A stretch of DNA of 34,266 nt, from the IMG/VR virus record IMGVR_UViG_3300020472_000088, positions 1 through 34,266 of that record. One strand, 5' to 3'. Under the pieces are notes generated by a model. The model saw only the letters and a program-made list of their open reading frames with translations, was not told the DNA's origin and made no database searches. How positions within the stretch are numbered: position 1 is the first letter of the stretch; each line of letters begins with the position of its first letter. The position numbers and the translations under genes were made by a program. Positions 27,702-33,913 of this stretch are shown in pieces. This DNA comes from a virus.

Positions 27702-28351
27702 TTGAAACATTTAAACAGTTCTTTGACAAGAACAAACTATTACAACTGAATAGTATATACGATCAAGGTACATGGGAAGATGGTTCTATTAGTGGACCAA
27801 AAGATAAGAAGATAAAACATAACTTACAACAGACAGACAAGAACGTTAGACAAATGGTGAACTCAGAGGTTCATCGTATGTTGAGAGATTTTAGTGGATT
27901 CTATTTAATATCCAAAGCATCTGAAGTTCTTATGCTTAAGTATACTGAAGGTATGCACTACTATGATCATGTAGATTTCATACACATGTATGGAATACGT
28001 ACAGATTATACTTGTGTAATGAATCTAAATGATGATTTTGAAGGTGGTGAACATTATATTAAAGACATGCATGGTAATAAGACTGTGTATGAACTAAAAC
28101 CTGGTGATTTAATCATGTATGATACTAATCAAATACATGGTGTTAATCCTATAACTAAAGGTGAACGTAGATGCTTAACATTTTGGATGGAGAGTGCTGT
28201 TCAGGATGCATCTATGAGGGAACCATTTGTTAGGTTTAATAAATTATATCAGAACATACATGACAAGAACCAATTAGATGAAGAGGATGTACTTGAATTA
28301 GATTGGTTCCGCATGGCATTGATTAGAAACCATACACATTTTAGAGATTAA
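27698..28351 (+). CDS. 2OG-Fe(II) oxygenase-like protein, PKHD/PiuC type (217 aa)
   Basis: The protein shows the complete facial triad of the prolyl-hydroxylase superfamily: His91 and Asp93 (Y-D-H-V-D-F), and His147 (N-Q-I-H-G-V). Arg157/Arg158 (G-E-R-R-C-L-T-F-W) lie in the 2OG-binding position. Landmarks F-E-G-G-E-H-Y (115-121) and L-K-P-G-D-L-I-M-Y (133-141) match the family closely. It resembles the PiuC/YbiX group, whose substrates are mostly undefined. Expression is coupled to the preceding small gene by an ATGA overlap, and the next oxygenase follows by two bases. The C-terminal 40 residues are helical and outside the catalytic core. Confidence 0.9.
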   Translation: MIETFKQFFDKNKLLQLNSIYDQGTWEDGSISGPKDKKIKHNLQQTDKNVRQMVNSEVHRMLRDFSGFYLISKASEVLMLKYTEGMHYYDHVDFIHMYGIRTDYTCVMNLNDDFEGGEHYIKDMHGNKTVYELKPGDLIMYDTNQIHGVNPITKGERRCLTFWMESAVQDASMREPFVRFNKLYQNIHDKNQLDEEDVLELDWFRMALIRNHTHFRD

Positions 28352-28353
28352 TT

Positions 28354-28905
28354 ATGACATATCAACTTGAAGGATCTGGTAAGTTAGAAGATATATTATC
28401 ATTTGATACTATATTAGATAGAGATGAAATGTTACAGGTCGATAAAATTGCCAGTCGTCCACGTTGGCAGTTTGGTGCGATAAGTGACCATAACTTTCCG
28501 CACAAGAAGTTTTGGAAAATGGATGTCAAGGGTACTGCTATGTTTGATACATATATACCAGAGAAGATGGAGATCTTACTACCATTTAAGTTTGAGATCC
28601 TTGACTATTATATGAACGGACATACTCATGGATTAGATGGTTCTATACATAGAGATGCGAGTGATTATACTTTTCTCCTCTTTTGTAATCCACAATGGGA
28701 TTTGATGTGGGGAGGCAAAACAATATTTGTACAAGATGATGGTAGATTTGATTCAGTATTTCCTAAGCCAGGCTCTGCTGTATGTTTTCCATCACCAATA
28801 CTACACTGGGCAGAGGATACAACTAGAGACTTTTACGGACTTAGAGTAAGTGCTGCTTATAAATTAAAGAAACTGGAGACCATAGATGGAAATAAAGACC
28901 CTTGA
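28354..28905 (+). CDS. 2OG-Fe(II) oxygenase-like protein (183 aa)
   Basis: Triad residues are His99 and Asp101 (S-I-H-R-D-A-S-D) and His151 (S-P-I-L-H-W-A-E-D), with Arg164 (Y-G-L-R-V-S-A-A-Y) for 2OG binding. L-L-F-C-N-P-Q-W (108-115) and W-G-G-K-T (119-123) are the central landmarks; P-K-P-G-S-A-V-C-F-P precedes the distal His. The pattern is close to cyanophage and SAM-dependent-nucleotide-sugar-cluster type hydroxylases in general, but no substrate can be assigned. It is the fifth oxygenase in the window and is unlike the preceding one outside the core, so the pair is not a recent duplication. Its end overlaps the next gene by 20 bases. Confidence 0.87.
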   Translation: MTYQLEGSGKLEDILSFDTILDRDEMLQVDKIASRPRWQFGAISDHNFPHKKFWKMDVKGTAMFDTYIPEKMEILLPFKFEILDYYMNGHTHGLDGSIHRDASDYTFLLFCNPQWDLMWGGKTIFVQDDGRFDSVFPKPGSAVCFPSPILHWAEDTTRDFYGLRVSAAYKLKKLETIDGNKDP

Positions 28906-29269
28906 CTCCGCTGCTACTTGGGATGACATTGAAGACTACGCTGCTGGAGTGTCAGGGGCAACAATATATTTTGAAAATCCAAGACTAGAAGCAGCAGATT
29001 CATCAACCAAGACAGAAGTTATAAAATATTATCGTGATGATGAGGATGTACCTACGGATCTAGTAACAATACTAGAGAGTAAGTACTATGGATACATAGA
29101 ATTTCGTGATCCAGACTTAGCATTTGAGTTTTGTATAGACTATTTCCCACGTCGTGATGAACTGACTGATGGAGTTGCTGGCGACCCATATTGGTATCAC
29201 TGTTATGTTGTAAGACAGGATGGTGTTATAGAATATGATAACGATACATTAAGAAAAGGATCGAATTAA
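28886..29269 (+). CDS. Unknown acidic protein (127 aa)
   Basis: The ATG at 28886 lies inside the end of the oxygenase gene and is preceded by CTGGAGAC with a seven-base spacing, a good ribosome site that supports this start despite the 20-base overlap. The product is acidic, with Y-Y-R-D-D-E-D-V-P (48-56) and aromatic-rich segments (Y-Y-G-Y-I-E-F, D-P-Y-W-Y-H-C-Y-V). No family is recognised and there is no signal peptide or membrane segment. It is the last gene of the close-packed run that starts at the fibre genes. Confidence 0.75.
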   Translation: MEIKTLDSAATWDDIEDYAAGVSGATIYFENPRLEAADSSTKTEVIKYYRDDEDVPTDLVTILESKYYGYIEFRDPDLAFEFCIDYFPRRDELTDGVAGDPYWYHCYVVRQDGVIEYDNDTLRKGSN

Positions 29270-29282
29270 TCTAAATACGTTT

Positions 29283-29432
29283 ATGAGTGTTATAATCTAC
29301 CAAGAGCACTGCGAGTATCTTGAAAAGAAGAATGAGGAACTCGAACAAGAGGTCTCATTTCTTAAGATGCAGCTAGAATTTAAAACTATGGGACTACCTG
29401 ACTATGAAAACATGGATACAAAGGTTAAGTGA
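29283..29432 (+). CDS. Small coiled-coil protein (49 aa)
   Basis: A short frame fills the gap after the previous gene. It starts M-S-V-I-I-Y-Q-E-H and then has a heptad-like stretch Y-L-E-K-K-N-E-E-L-E-Q-E-V-S-F-L-K (residues 12-28), typical of a short coiled coil. It ends K-V-K at a TGA overlapping the next frame by 29 bases. No Shine-Dalgarno is visible, which is common in cyanophage genes. A role in oligomerisation or as an anti-host peptide is possible but not shown. Confidence 0.55.
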   Translation: MSVIIYQEHCEYLEKKNEELEQEVSFLKMQLEFKTMGLPDYENMDTKVK

Positions 29433-29586
29433 ACTAGAGGGTGAGGATTATATTTACATACCATTAATATATCTTGAAGCGTTTGTTGTTAACATTATAA
29501 TGAACACAGGCATGAAAGTACCTGATGTGGTGTCACTAGATAAACTGTCACAAGGGACAGAGACACCAGTCGAAAAACCTGTATAA
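29404..29586 (+). CDS. Small unknown protein with a hydrophobic segment (60 aa)
   Basis: The frame starts at ATG 29404 inside the previous small gene. Residues 16-35 (Y-I-Y-I-P-L-I-Y-L-E-A-F-V-V-N-I-I-M-N-T) are mostly hydrophobic but include one Glu and Asn residues, so this is either a buried helix or a marginal membrane segment. The tail is polar with E-T-P-V-E-K-P-V. No family is recognised. The start has no clear ribosome site and the 29-base overlap is large, so the true start could be downstream. Confidence 0.5.
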   Translation: MKTWIQRLSELEGEDYIYIPLIYLEAFVVNIIMNTGMKVPDVVSLDKLSQGTETPVEKPV

Positions 29587-29608
29587 TTAATACAGTACTG
29601 ACATTATT

Positions 29609-29857
29609 ATGCCTAGTAAAGATCAGAGATCAATAGAAGGATGTGAGACGACCCATGAGAAATGGGATCGTGCTCGCTCTCTTTTTATGGAATCTCTTTA
29701 TAAACCAGACCATGAGTTAAGAGCATGTGCTCATAACCAGAAATGTTATTACGAACTACTTGCAATCAGAGATAGTATGGTAGAATATGTAAAGAGTATG
29801 AAAAATCCTCATACCACTGATACATCATCTTATAATAATATTCCTACGAGGTACTGA
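29609..29857 (+). CDS. Unknown protein (82 aa)
   Basis: ATG 29609 gives M-P-S-K-D-Q-R-S-I-E. The product is mostly helical by composition, with three cysteines (at C12 and in R-A-C-A-H-N-Q-K-C-Y-Y) and a His residue nearby, which could bind a metal, though the spacing fits no motif I know. A TATAAT at 29582-29587 lies upstream but has no recognisable -35 element. The stop overlaps the next gene's start by one base (TGATG). Confidence 0.7.
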   Translation: MPSKDQRSIEGCETTHEKWDRARSLFMESLYKPDHELRACAHNQKCYYELLAIRDSMVEYVKSMKNPHTTDTSSYNNIPTRY

Positions 29858-30072
29858 TGACTGAAGAAGAATACAAAGCAACTCTTAAGAATTTTCTTAT
29901 TGCTCAAAACAATAACGATCACAACTTCTCCTTACTACAAGCACAGATTGATGCGTTGCGTAAAGAGATTGCTGATCTAAAAGACCTAAAAGAAATGTTT
30001 AGGTTACCTCAACTAAAGAATCAAAATCGTGAACCATTTGAGTATTACGATGCAGAAGAGGTGGATGAGTAA
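29857..30072 (+). CDS. Small acidic coiled-coil protein (71 aa)
   Basis: The product is almost entirely helical: M-T-E-E-E-Y-K-A-T-L-K-N-F-L at the start, then a heptad-like segment L-L-Q-A-Q-I-D-A-L-R-K-E-I-A-D-L-K-D-L (26-44), and an acidic tail ending A-E-E-V-D-E. This indicates a small coiled-coil oligomer. No named family is recognised. It joins both neighbours by one-base overlaps (TGATG before, TAATG after), so it belongs to the operon leading to the HNH and methyltransferase genes. Confidence 0.75.
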   Translation: MTEEEYKATLKNFLIAQNNNDHNFSLLQAQIDALRKEIADLKDLKEMFRLPQLKNQNREPFEYYDAEEVDE

Positions 30073-30410
30073 TGACATACATGCCTAAAGTCGGTGATTA
30101 CGTCGTCTGGGAAAGAGAATCTTGGACAGGTATAATGAGAGATGAAGGGTGGGTATATTTTGTAGGTGATGTTCCAGAAGTAAAGAAAGGATTTCCAACA
30201 CCTTCGAGATACATTACAATAGAGACAGGTGTTAAACCTAAGAATGAGTGTGTCTATACAAGTGGCAAACCAATGCGACATAAAAACACTCATACATTAT
30301 TGTTGTGTTATGAGAGTAACTGGAAAGATTTAAAGTATATTAAGAATAGGAGAGAAGATAATACTAGTACATACAAATCACAAGAGGGTCGTTACGAAGA
30401 CATCCAATGA
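30072..30410 (+). CDS. Unknown basic protein (112 aa)
   Basis: The product begins M-T-Y-M-P-K-V-G-D-Y-V-V-W-E-R, where V-G-D-Y-V-V-W and the later W-V-Y-F-V-G-D-V suggest a small beta-barrel of SH3-like type; the second Met is an alternative start. The C-terminal half is basic and polar. No family is assigned. It is coupled to the previous gene by TAATG and to the HNH gene by an ATGA overlap, so it may belong functionally with the DNA-acting genes that follow; that is context only. Confidence 0.72.
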   Translation: MTYMPKVGDYVVWERESWTGIMRDEGWVYFVGDVPEVKKGFPTPSRYITIETGVKPKNECVYTSGKPMRHKNTHTLLLCYESNWKDLKYIKNRREDNTSTYKSQEGRYEDIQ

Positions 30411-30817
30411 ATGCAATGAAAGAGAAGTTCTTCGCTGAAGGACACACATTACCACAATGTGTTAATGATGGGTGCAGTAACAATGTGCAAGTAAGAGAGT
30501 GGAAGTACTGGTCATTCAAATCAGAATGTTCTACATGTGCTACTGCACGTAAGAAAGGTAGAATTGTTTGTGGTGTTACACAACACAAGAAACAATACTG
30601 CGAGAACCATGATGGTCATCTAGGATTTGGATGTCCAGTACCTCGTCAAGGATGGAATGGATTTTTAAATTCATTAGACCTTGACCATTTGGATGGAAAC
30701 CATTATAATAATACTCCAGAGAACGTCAAGACATACTGTAAATTATGTCATGGACGCAAGTCACTAGAAAATGGTGACTGTCATAGTAACAAGTCATCAT
30801 CACGTAAAATGGTATGA
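30407..30817 (+). CDS. HNH endonuclease-like protein with zinc-binding cysteines (136 aa)
   Basis: The C-terminal half has the HNH pattern D-L-D-H-L-D-G-N-H (His94), N-T-P-E-N-V-K (Asn106) and C-K-L-C-H (Cys111, Cys114, His115). The E-N-V...C..C-H layout is typical of phage HNH nucleases that use Zn to hold the beta-beta-alpha-metal fold. A second Cys pair (C-S-T-C, 41-44) and other cysteines (18, 23, 55, 65) may form another zinc site. It would nick or cut DNA. It is a free-standing gene, four-base overlapped with the genes on both sides, so it could act with the two methyltransferases after it, or be a homing-type nuclease. Confidence 0.82.
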   Translation: MNAMKEKFFAEGHTLPQCVNDGCSNNVQVREWKYWSFKSECSTCATARKKGRIVCGVTQHKKQYCENHDGHLGFGCPVPRQGWNGFLNSLDLDHLDGNHYNNTPENVKTYCKLCHGRKSLENGDCHSNKSSSRKMV

Positions 30818-31614
30818 GCATATTTGAAGACACATTCTTAGTTGGTGATTCACAAGAGGTATTAAAGGAAGTTGATGATGGTATAGTACATTTCACATGT
30901 ACTTCGCCACCATATTATAATGCGAGAGCATACTCAACTTGGCCAACGTATGATGAGTACCTTGAGTTCTTACACAATGTATTCACTGAAGTATATCGAG
31001 TGACTGCTGATGGACGTATGTGTGCTGTTAATCTATCACCAGTCATTCAAGCAAGAGAGTCACGAGCACATGAGAGCAAGAGACTCGCAATACCATTCCA
31101 CTTCTTCTCCATCATGGAACAGATGGGGTGGAAGTATATTGATGACATAGTATGGGTTAAACCAGAAGGTGCTGCTATCAATCGCAATGGTGGATTCTAT
31201 CAGCACCGTAAACCAGTAGCATACAAACCAAATATAGTTTCTGAGGTTATATTAATTTTCCAAAAACCAGGAAATTTCTTAATTGATAAAATCCTAAAAT
31301 CTCAAAAAGATGAAATAGTTGAAAAGTCAAAAGTCGCAGATGGGTACGAGCGTAGTAATGTATGGAATATACATCCTGAAACAAACTCTAATCATCCAGC
31401 ACCATATCCTAAAGAGTTGAGTGATAAACTCATTCAATACTATAGTTTTGTTGGTGATTTAGTTCTAGATCCATTCATGGGAAGTGGAACAACTGCAATA
31501 TCATCTAAAGATTGTAATCGTCATTTTTTAGGTATAGAATTGCATGAAGAATATGTTGAGAAAAGTATCAACAGACTTAAGAAATTTCAACCACTAAATG
31601 AGTTTTTAACATGA
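30814..31614 (+). CDS. DNA methyltransferase, beta-class amino-methyltransferase (266 aa)
   Basis: Catalytic motif IV T-S-P-P-Y (30-34) lies near the N-terminus and the AdoMet-binding motif D-P-F-M-G-S-G-T-T (219-227) near the C-terminus, the beta-class order. H-F-L-G-I-E-L (237-243) follows as motif II. S-P-P-Y is commonest among N4-cytosine methyltransferases, though N6-adenine cannot be excluded. The region between the motifs (about 60-200) carries the recognition part, with Y-K-P-N and S-N-V-W-N-I-H segments usual in this group. Its ATG overlaps the HNH stop and its stop overlaps the next methyltransferase start (both ATGA), so the three are translated together. Confidence 0.9.
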   Translation: MSIFEDTFLVGDSQEVLKEVDDGIVHFTCTSPPYYNARAYSTWPTYDEYLEFLHNVFTEVYRVTADGRMCAVNLSPVIQARESRAHESKRLAIPFHFFSIMEQMGWKYIDDIVWVKPEGAAINRNGGFYQHRKPVAYKPNIVSEVILIFQKPGNFLIDKILKSQKDEIVEKSKVADGYERSNVWNIHPETNSNHPAPYPKELSDKLIQYYSFVGDLVLDPFMGSGTTAISSKDCNRHFLGIELHEEYVEKSINRLKKFQPLNEFLT

Positions 31615-32552
31615 AAGATTTGATATTATATGGTGATTGTAAGGACACACTTAAGCAGTTTAAATGTAAAGCAAGAACATGTATTACATCCCCACCTTAT
31701 TACGGACTTCGCAATTATGGTGATGAAACTAAACAAATAGGACTGGAAGATACACCTGAAGAGTATATTCAAAACCTTGTAGATGTGTTTAGAGAAGTAA
31801 GAAATGTACTTACTGATGATGGTACATTATGGTTAAACATTGGTGACAGTTATTATAACTATAGACCAGGAAAAGGTCAGGGATTAGTTAAACAAACTGT
31901 TAGCAATACTAACCAAGATTTACCTAGCAAATGTGCAAGACGAGGTAACAAACTAGAAGGATTAAAAGAAAAGGATCTAATTGGTATACCTTGGATGTTG
32001 GCATTTGCACTGAGAGCAGACGGTTGGTATCTTAGACAAGATATTATATGGCATAAACCAAATCCAATGCCTGAATCAGTTAAGGATAGATGTACTAAAT
32101 CACATGAGTATATCTTTCTATTGAGTAAGAACAGAAACTATTATTATGATCACGAAGCAATTAAAGAACAGGCAGTAGGTGAGCGTTGGGGTGGCAATAA
32201 ACCTATCAACATGAACAATACTAAGGACACTAACAATCAATTCAGTGGTCTTACAAGACCTCGTAAGATGGTCTATGATAAAAGGAATAAGAGATCGGTG
32301 TGGAAGGTTGCTTGTAAACCTTATAAGGGTGCTCACTTCGCAGTGTATCCACCTGAACTCATTGAACCTTGTATCCTAGCAGGATCTCAAGAGGGTGACG
32401 TAGTATTAGACCCATTTATGGGTTCAGGGACTACAGCAATGGTTGCTAAGAAGTATAGTAGATCATATATTGGATGTGAACTCAACAAGGACTATGCCAG
32501 TTTACAAACTGACCGTATTTCTACCATTCCCCACAAACTTCCGTTATACTAG
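31611..32552 (+). CDS. DNA methyltransferase, beta-class, TSPPY type (313 aa)
   Basis: The second methyltransferase has T-S-P-P-Y-Y-G-L-R-N-Y (26-36), W-L-N-I-G-D-S-Y (68-78 region), D-I-I-W-H-K-P-N-P-M-P-E-S, H-E-Y-I-F-L-L-S-K and D-P-F-M-G-S-G-T-T (267-275) with I-G-C-E-L. The same beta-class order as its neighbour is clear, but the sequence between motifs is quite different, so the two should recognise different DNA sites. T-S-P-P-Y-[YW]-G-L-R is widespread among N4-cytosine enzymes of restriction systems. It may protect phage DNA from host restriction or alter regulation. Confidence 0.92.
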   Translation: MKDLILYGDCKDTLKQFKCKARTCITSPPYYGLRNYGDETKQIGLEDTPEEYIQNLVDVFREVRNVLTDDGTLWLNIGDSYYNYRPGKGQGLVKQTVSNTNQDLPSKCARRGNKLEGLKEKDLIGIPWMLAFALRADGWYLRQDIIWHKPNPMPESVKDRCTKSHEYIFLLSKNRNYYYDHEAIKEQAVGERWGGNKPINMNNTKDTNNQFSGLTRPRKMVYDKRNKRSVWKVACKPYKGAHFAVYPPELIEPCILAGSQEGDVVLDPFMGSGTTAMVAKKYSRSYIGCELNKDYASLQTDRISTIPHKLPLY

Positions 32553-32574
32553 ATACATACCATTCAAAGGAAAC

Positions 32575-32826
32575 ATGACTGCACCAAACTTATTTGAGCA
32601 AATGTTTAAGACAGTTCTCTCAATGCATTTTGGTAGAACATTCTGGTTAGATGAGAATGATGATTTCTGTTCAGCACCAACTCACAAGGATGGTACAACT
32701 GACTATGATATGTGGGATTATGTATCAGAGTGGGATATGGAAGGAGTTGACTTTGATAAACTATTTGCTGTTCATAAGCATTTAGTTACTGATGCTGTTA
32801 CAGAGTACGAACAGATGAGAGCATAG
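32575..32826 (+). CDS. Unknown acidic protein (83 aa), paralogue of the last gene
   Basis: The ATG at 32575 follows AAAGGAAAC and gives M-T-A-P-N-L-F-E-Q-M-F; a longer in-frame start at 32443 would overlap the methyltransferase by 110 bases and is rejected. Residues 19-49 read F-G-R-T-F-W-L-D-E-N-D-D-F, then W-D-Y-V-S-E-W, a pattern repeated in the gene that runs off the window end. The protein is acidic, Trp-rich and probably cytoplasmic. Function unknown. Two hairpins, the second a terminator, follow its stop. Confidence 0.75.
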   Translation: MTAPNLFEQMFKTVLSMHFGRTFWLDENDDFCSAPTHKDGTTDYDMWDYVSEWDMEGVDFDKLFAVHKHLVTDAVTEYEQMRA

Positions 32827-32844
32827 ACCAGTTAACAAACTGGT
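32827..32844 (+). other. Perfect 7-bp stem-loop directly after a stop codon
   Basis: ACCAGTT and AACTGGT flank a four-base loop AACA. The stem begins at the base after the TAG of the preceding gene and ends five bases before the terminator at 32849. No T-tract follows, so it is probably an mRNA-stabilising or processing hairpin that adds to termination. Confidence 0.6.
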
Positions 32845-32848
32845 ACAC

Positions 32849-32872
32849 AGGGGGTTTACATGCCCCCTTTTT
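32849..32872 (+). terminator. Rho-independent terminator with overlapping promoter
   Basis: A 6-bp GC stem (AGGGGG with CCCCCT) with an eight-base loop is followed by T residues. It ends the operon containing the HNH and methyltransferase genes. The loop contains TTTACA (32855-32860), which also serves as a likely -35 element for the next gene. Confidence 0.85.
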
Positions 32873-32882
32873 CTGTTATACT
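32855..32882 (+). promoter_or_regulatory. Sigma-70-like promoter inside a terminator
   Basis: TTTACA (five of six matches to TTGACA) and TATACT (five of six to TATAAT) are separated by 16 bases. Transcription would start near 32889, giving a leader of about 20 bases before the ATG at 32909. The -35 element lies in the loop of the terminator hairpin. No Shine-Dalgarno is visible before that ATG. Confidence 0.6.
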
Positions 32883-32908
32883 AGGTTCAGTTCAGTCAAA
32901 TTACTACT

Positions 32909-33106
32909 ATGACAACTCGTTTTCACTCTCGCTCTGATGTCGAACCTGATGCACGTTTACTTGTATTAGATGCATTACAGAATGAATGTGATACTGGTAA
33001 CCAACTGTTATCACTATTAGATGCCTTTTTACAATATAGTGACGTTTACATTGGTACTGACACCGATGGTTCAAACAACTATGTTTTCACAGGGAGTAAC
33101 GCTTAG
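32909..33106 (+). CDS. Small unknown acidic protein (65 aa)
   Basis: The product M-T-T-R-F-H-S-R-S-D-V-E-P-D... contains a helix-like A-R-L-L-V-L-D-A-L-Q-N-E-C and L-L-S-L-L-D-A-F-L, then a D-T-D-G-S-N-N tail. No family is recognised and there is no signal peptide. It is a single-gene unit: the promoter at 32855-32882 lies upstream and a long hairpin begins ten bases after its TAG. This layout suggests early, host-polymerase transcription, which is inference. Confidence 0.7.
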   Translation: MTTRFHSRSDVEPDARLLVLDALQNECDTGNQLLSLLDAFLQYSDVYIGTDTDGSNNYVFTGSNA

Positions 33107-33116
33107 TCAAGGAAAT

Positions 33117-33140
33117 GTGGACACTTTAATTAGTGTCCAC
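33117..33140. other. Perfect 8-bp inverted repeat (hairpin)
   Basis: GTGGACAC and GTGTCCAC flank the eight-base loop TTTAATTA. It lies between two small genes and could end transcription of the upstream one, but lacks a T-tract on the + strand (TAATTCC follows). It might instead be a symmetric protein-binding site or an RNA-processing hairpin. Confidence 0.55.
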
Positions 33141-33168
33141 TAATTCCCCATCTCATCCCAATTTGACC

Positions 33169-33174
33169 TATAAT
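33169..33174 (+). promoter_or_regulatory. Consensus -10 element before the small-gene operon
   Basis: TATAAT matches the sigma-70 -10 consensus exactly and lies 31 bases before the ATG at 33206. No -35 match is found 16-18 bases upstream; a TTGACC sits directly next to it at the wrong distance. A phage activator could substitute for the -35 contact. It would drive the chain of small genes to the window end. Confidence 0.5.
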
Positions 33175-33205
33175 AACAAAGTACTCAACAAAAGGAGCAA
33201 TTCTA

Positions 33206-33382
33206 ATGACTACCGAACTCAAAGAATACAGAGTGGTTGCATCAAGAGTAACAAACTATATTGCCTATGTTGAAGCAGCAGACGAAGGAGAAGCAGAATT
33301 CCTCGCATTAAATGACAGTACCGATTGGGAATTACTTGATGATGATGACTATGAGGTCTATGAAGTGGAGGAAGTAGAATGA
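33206..33382 (+). CDS. Small acidic unknown protein (58 aa)
   Basis: ATG 33206 follows AAAGGAG with eight-base spacing, an excellent ribosome site. The product runs M-T-T-E-L-K-E-Y-R-V-V-A-S-R-V-T, then a strand Y-I-A-Y-V-E-A, then a helix D-E-G-E-A-E-F-L-A-L, and ends in a very acidic tail (D-D-D-D-Y-E-V, E-V-E-E-V-E). A beta-hairpin plus helix is the likely fold. No family is recognised. It is the first gene of the last operon and its stop overlaps the next ATG (ATGA). Confidence 0.75.
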   Translation: MTTELKEYRVVASRVTNYIAYVEAADEGEAEFLALNDSTDWELLDDDDYEVYEVEEVE

Positions 33383-33555
33383 ATAAATTTATATCAAATG
33401 TAGATGGTGCAGTCATTGAATACTATCATAATAATGATGGCACACTATCATACAAATTAGAAGGAACAGATTGGCAAGATTTTGTAAGGGAAGATAGAAG
33501 ACCATATTCAGATCAAGAATATAACGAATTCCTACACATCTTGGAGAACAACTGA
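33379..33555 (+). CDS. Small unknown protein (58 aa)
   Basis: The product is M-N-K-F-I-S-N-V-D-G-A-V-I-E-Y-Y, then Y-K-L-E-G-T-D-W-Q-D-F and Y-S-D-Q-E-Y-N-E-F-L, ending L-E-N-N. Short strands are followed by a helix, and the charge is acidic. No family is assigned. It is joined to both neighbours by overlapping stop/start codons (ATGA before, TGATG after), with GTGGAGGAAG a short distance upstream as ribosome site. Confidence 0.72.
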   Translation: MNKFISNVDGAVIEYYHNNDGTLSYKLEGTDWQDFVREDRRPYSDQEYNEFLHILENN

Positions 33556-33773
33556 TGAAACTTGTTACTTATTCATTCCGTATCGTTGCTGAAGATGGTG
33601 ACGAACCAAATGCAGTTCATTTATGTGAAGAAATACAGGCATATTTGAACAGTAATTTATCATACTATGACGAAGTAGACGAAGAAAAGATCTTTCATAG
33701 AAATGCTGAGGTAATAGGTTATCATGTAAAGAGTGATGATTACGTGCCATTTCATGCAGAGGAGGAGTATTGA
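33555..33773 (+). CDS. Small acidic unknown protein (72 aa)
   Basis: The product starts M-K-L-V-T-Y-S-F-R-I-V-A-E-D-G-D-E-P-N-A, with an edge strand, then a helix V-H-L-C-E-E-I-Q-A-Y-L, then V-I-G-Y-H-V and an acidic end (H-A-E-E-E-Y). The strand-helix-strand pattern resembles the 33206 product (both have Y-x-[FV]-x-[IV]-x-A near the start), but the similarity is weak. Unknown function. Both ends overlap neighbours by one base. Confidence 0.72.
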   Translation: MKLVTYSFRIVAEDGDEPNAVHLCEEIQAYLNSNLSYYDEVDEEKIFHRNAEVIGYHVKSDDYVPFHAEEEY

Positions 33774-33913
33774 TGATTAGTCCATCCCAATACGAACAGT
33801 TTCACGAGTGGTTAAATCAATGTCCCACTGAAATACTACAATACATTGATAATACTGACAACATAGTTGTTACCATTGCTCAACCATCTTATGAGGAGGA
33901 CAAAAATGTTTAA
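33773..33913 (+). CDS. Very small unknown protein (46 aa)
   Basis: The frame starts at ATG 33773, overlapping the previous TGA, after GAGGAGG with six-base spacing. The product M-I-S-P-S-Q-Y-E-Q-F-H-E-W-L-N-Q-C-P is a helical start followed by a short strand (N-I-V-V-T-I) and E-E-D-K-N-V. It overlaps the next gene by eight bases. The good ribosome site and chained overlaps support a real gene despite its size. Confidence 0.65.
   Translation: MISPSQYEQFHEWLNQCPTEILQYIDNTDNIVVTIAQPSYEEDKNV

Noticed and set aside
29270-29280. CTAAATAC before the 49-residue gene as a late promoter
   Set aside because: It departs from TATAAATA at the first two positions and lies only a few bases from the ATG, too close for a promoter of that gene.
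29582-29587. TATAAT as a promoter before the 29609 gene
   Set aside because: No -35 element at 16-18 bases, and the surrounding genes are closely packed in one direction; kept only as a note in that gene's entry.
30407-30817. HNH gene as part of a group I intron or intein
   Set aside because: The gene is free-standing with stop/start overlaps on both sides, and no flanking split exon or intron core is visible.
32443-32574. Longer N-terminus for the 32575 protein
   Set aside because: It would overlap the methyltransferase gene by 110 bases; ATG 32575 has AAAGGA upstream and matches the start position of the paralogue's shared region.
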